DNA of 5,919 nt, from positions 18,323 to 24,241 of the forward strand of contig DOWI01000115.1 in the NCBI GenBank assembly GCA_003519645.1, given 5' to 3'. The DNA is from Oscillospiraceae bacterium (GTDB taxonomy: Bacteria; Bacillota_A; Clostridia; Oscillospirales; Acutalibacteraceae). Below are positions 5,395 through 5,919 of this stretch, one piece after another. The translations under genes and the position numbers were made by a program. How positions within the stretch are numbered: the stretch's first letter is position 1; each line of letters starts with the position of its first letter. The notes beneath the pieces are model-generated. The model was not told the origin of the DNA. It did no database searches and worked only from the letters and a program-made list of their open reading frames with translations.

Positions 5395-5919
5395 ATGGAT
5401 GAAGAAAATAAAACTGAAAATAAGGCTGGAGAGTCAAAGCCGGAAGGGCAGGAGTCAAAGCCCAGCGCAGAGCAGAAACCAAGCACAAAGCCGGAACAAA
5501 AGCCTGAAAAGACATTTACCCGTGACGATGTAAACCGTATGATTGCAGCAGAAAAAAAGAAAGAGCGCGAAACTGTAGAGGCCGAATTTCAGAATAAACA
5601 GGCGGAGGCGGAAAAGCTCGCCAAAATGAAAGAGGACGAACGCCTTAAATACGAGAAGGAGCAATCGGAAAAGAAAGCGCAGGATGCCCTTTCTGAGCTA
5701 AACGCTTATAAACTGAAAGACGAGGCCGTAAAGGTAGCAAATTCCGAGGGACTTCCTATTCAGTTTCTCGACCTTATCGATTTTAAAACTGCTACCGCAG
5801 AACAGCTCAACGATACTATCGGCAGCCTTTCAAAAACGTTTAAATCTGCGGTGGAATCGGCGCTAAACGAAAAGCTAAAGCAAAAATCCCCGGAGAACCA
5901 CCATGCAGGTGGAACCGTA
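5395..5919 (+). CDS. Scaffold-like protein (DUF4355 type), cut off by window end
   Basis: The frame is open from ATG 5395 to the window end: 175 residues, with the C-terminus missing. GGAGGG (5383-5388) lies six bases upstream. Residues 1-40 are acidic and lysine-rich with repeated KP motifs and are probably disordered. Residues 41-52 (FTRDDVNRMIAA) begin the conserved part. Residues 50-110 form a strongly charged coiled coil containing AEKLAKMKEDERLKYEKEQ. A helical C-terminal segment with GLPIQFLDLIDF (119-130) follows, and the KLKQKSPEN ending resembles the close of DUF4355 proteins. These sit just before the major capsid gene in many Firmicutes phages and are taken to be capsid scaffolds. 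The fit of composition, order and motifs is good, although scaffolds diverge quickly. Little of the protein should be missing. Confidence 0.85.
   Translation, partial: MDEENKTENKAGESKPEGQESKPSAEQKPSTKPEQKPEKTFTRDDVNRMIAAEKKKERETVEAEFQNKQAEAEKLAKMKEDERLKYEKEQSEKKAQDALSELNAYKLKDEAVKVANSEGLPIQFLDLIDFKTATAEQLNDTIGSLSKTFKSAVESALNEKLKQKSPENHHAGGTV

Overview
The window reads as the DNA-packaging and early head-assembly module of a tailed, siphovirus-type phage or prophage. The likely host is a low-to-moderate GC Firmicute, probably a Clostridia relative. The reasons are the family set (Terminase_2-like small subunit, PBSX/SPP1-type Terminase_3 large subunit, SPP1 gp6-type portal, SPP1 gp7/MuF-type minor head protein, DUF4355-type scaffold), the strong GGAGG-type ribosome-binding sites, and tight same-strand packing with short overlaps. 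The host assignment is inferred from family distribution and is not proven by the sequence.

Layout. Positions 1-576 hold no convincing complete gene but are rich in structure: a small hairpin (132-147), a 10-bp hairpin (200-223), a 108-nt element with tRNA-like acceptor, D arm and T arm but no normal anticodon arm (230-337), and two related hairpin-forming repeat units (about 346-394 and 408-459). Then, all on the plus strand: terS (577-1080), terL (1064-2326), portal (2338-3876), minor head protein (3873-4814), a 32-residue one-helix membrane peptide (4828-4926), a 59-residue six-cysteine protein (4972-5151) and a 46-residue Com-like zinc finger (5157-5297). A strong intrinsic terminator (5289-5322) overlaps the com stop codon. 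Two tandem 21-nt repeats (5337-5382) run into the ribosome-binding site of a scaffold-like gene (5395 to the window end, truncated), after which capsid genes would be expected.

How the genes work together. The small terminase recognises phage DNA and recruits the large terminase, whose ATPase pumps DNA through the portal and whose nuclease cuts it. The minor head protein associates with the portal, and the scaffold directs capsid assembly.

The most interesting points are two non-coding zones. One is the structured leader before terS with its anomalous tRNA-like element, which is also a candidate cos/pac region. The other is the com - terminator - tandem hairpin repeat - scaffold junction. 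Because the Com protein of phage Mu is an RNA-binding translational activator, this arrangement suggests a post-transcriptional switch between the packaging genes and the scaffold/capsid genes. That switch is a hypothesis.
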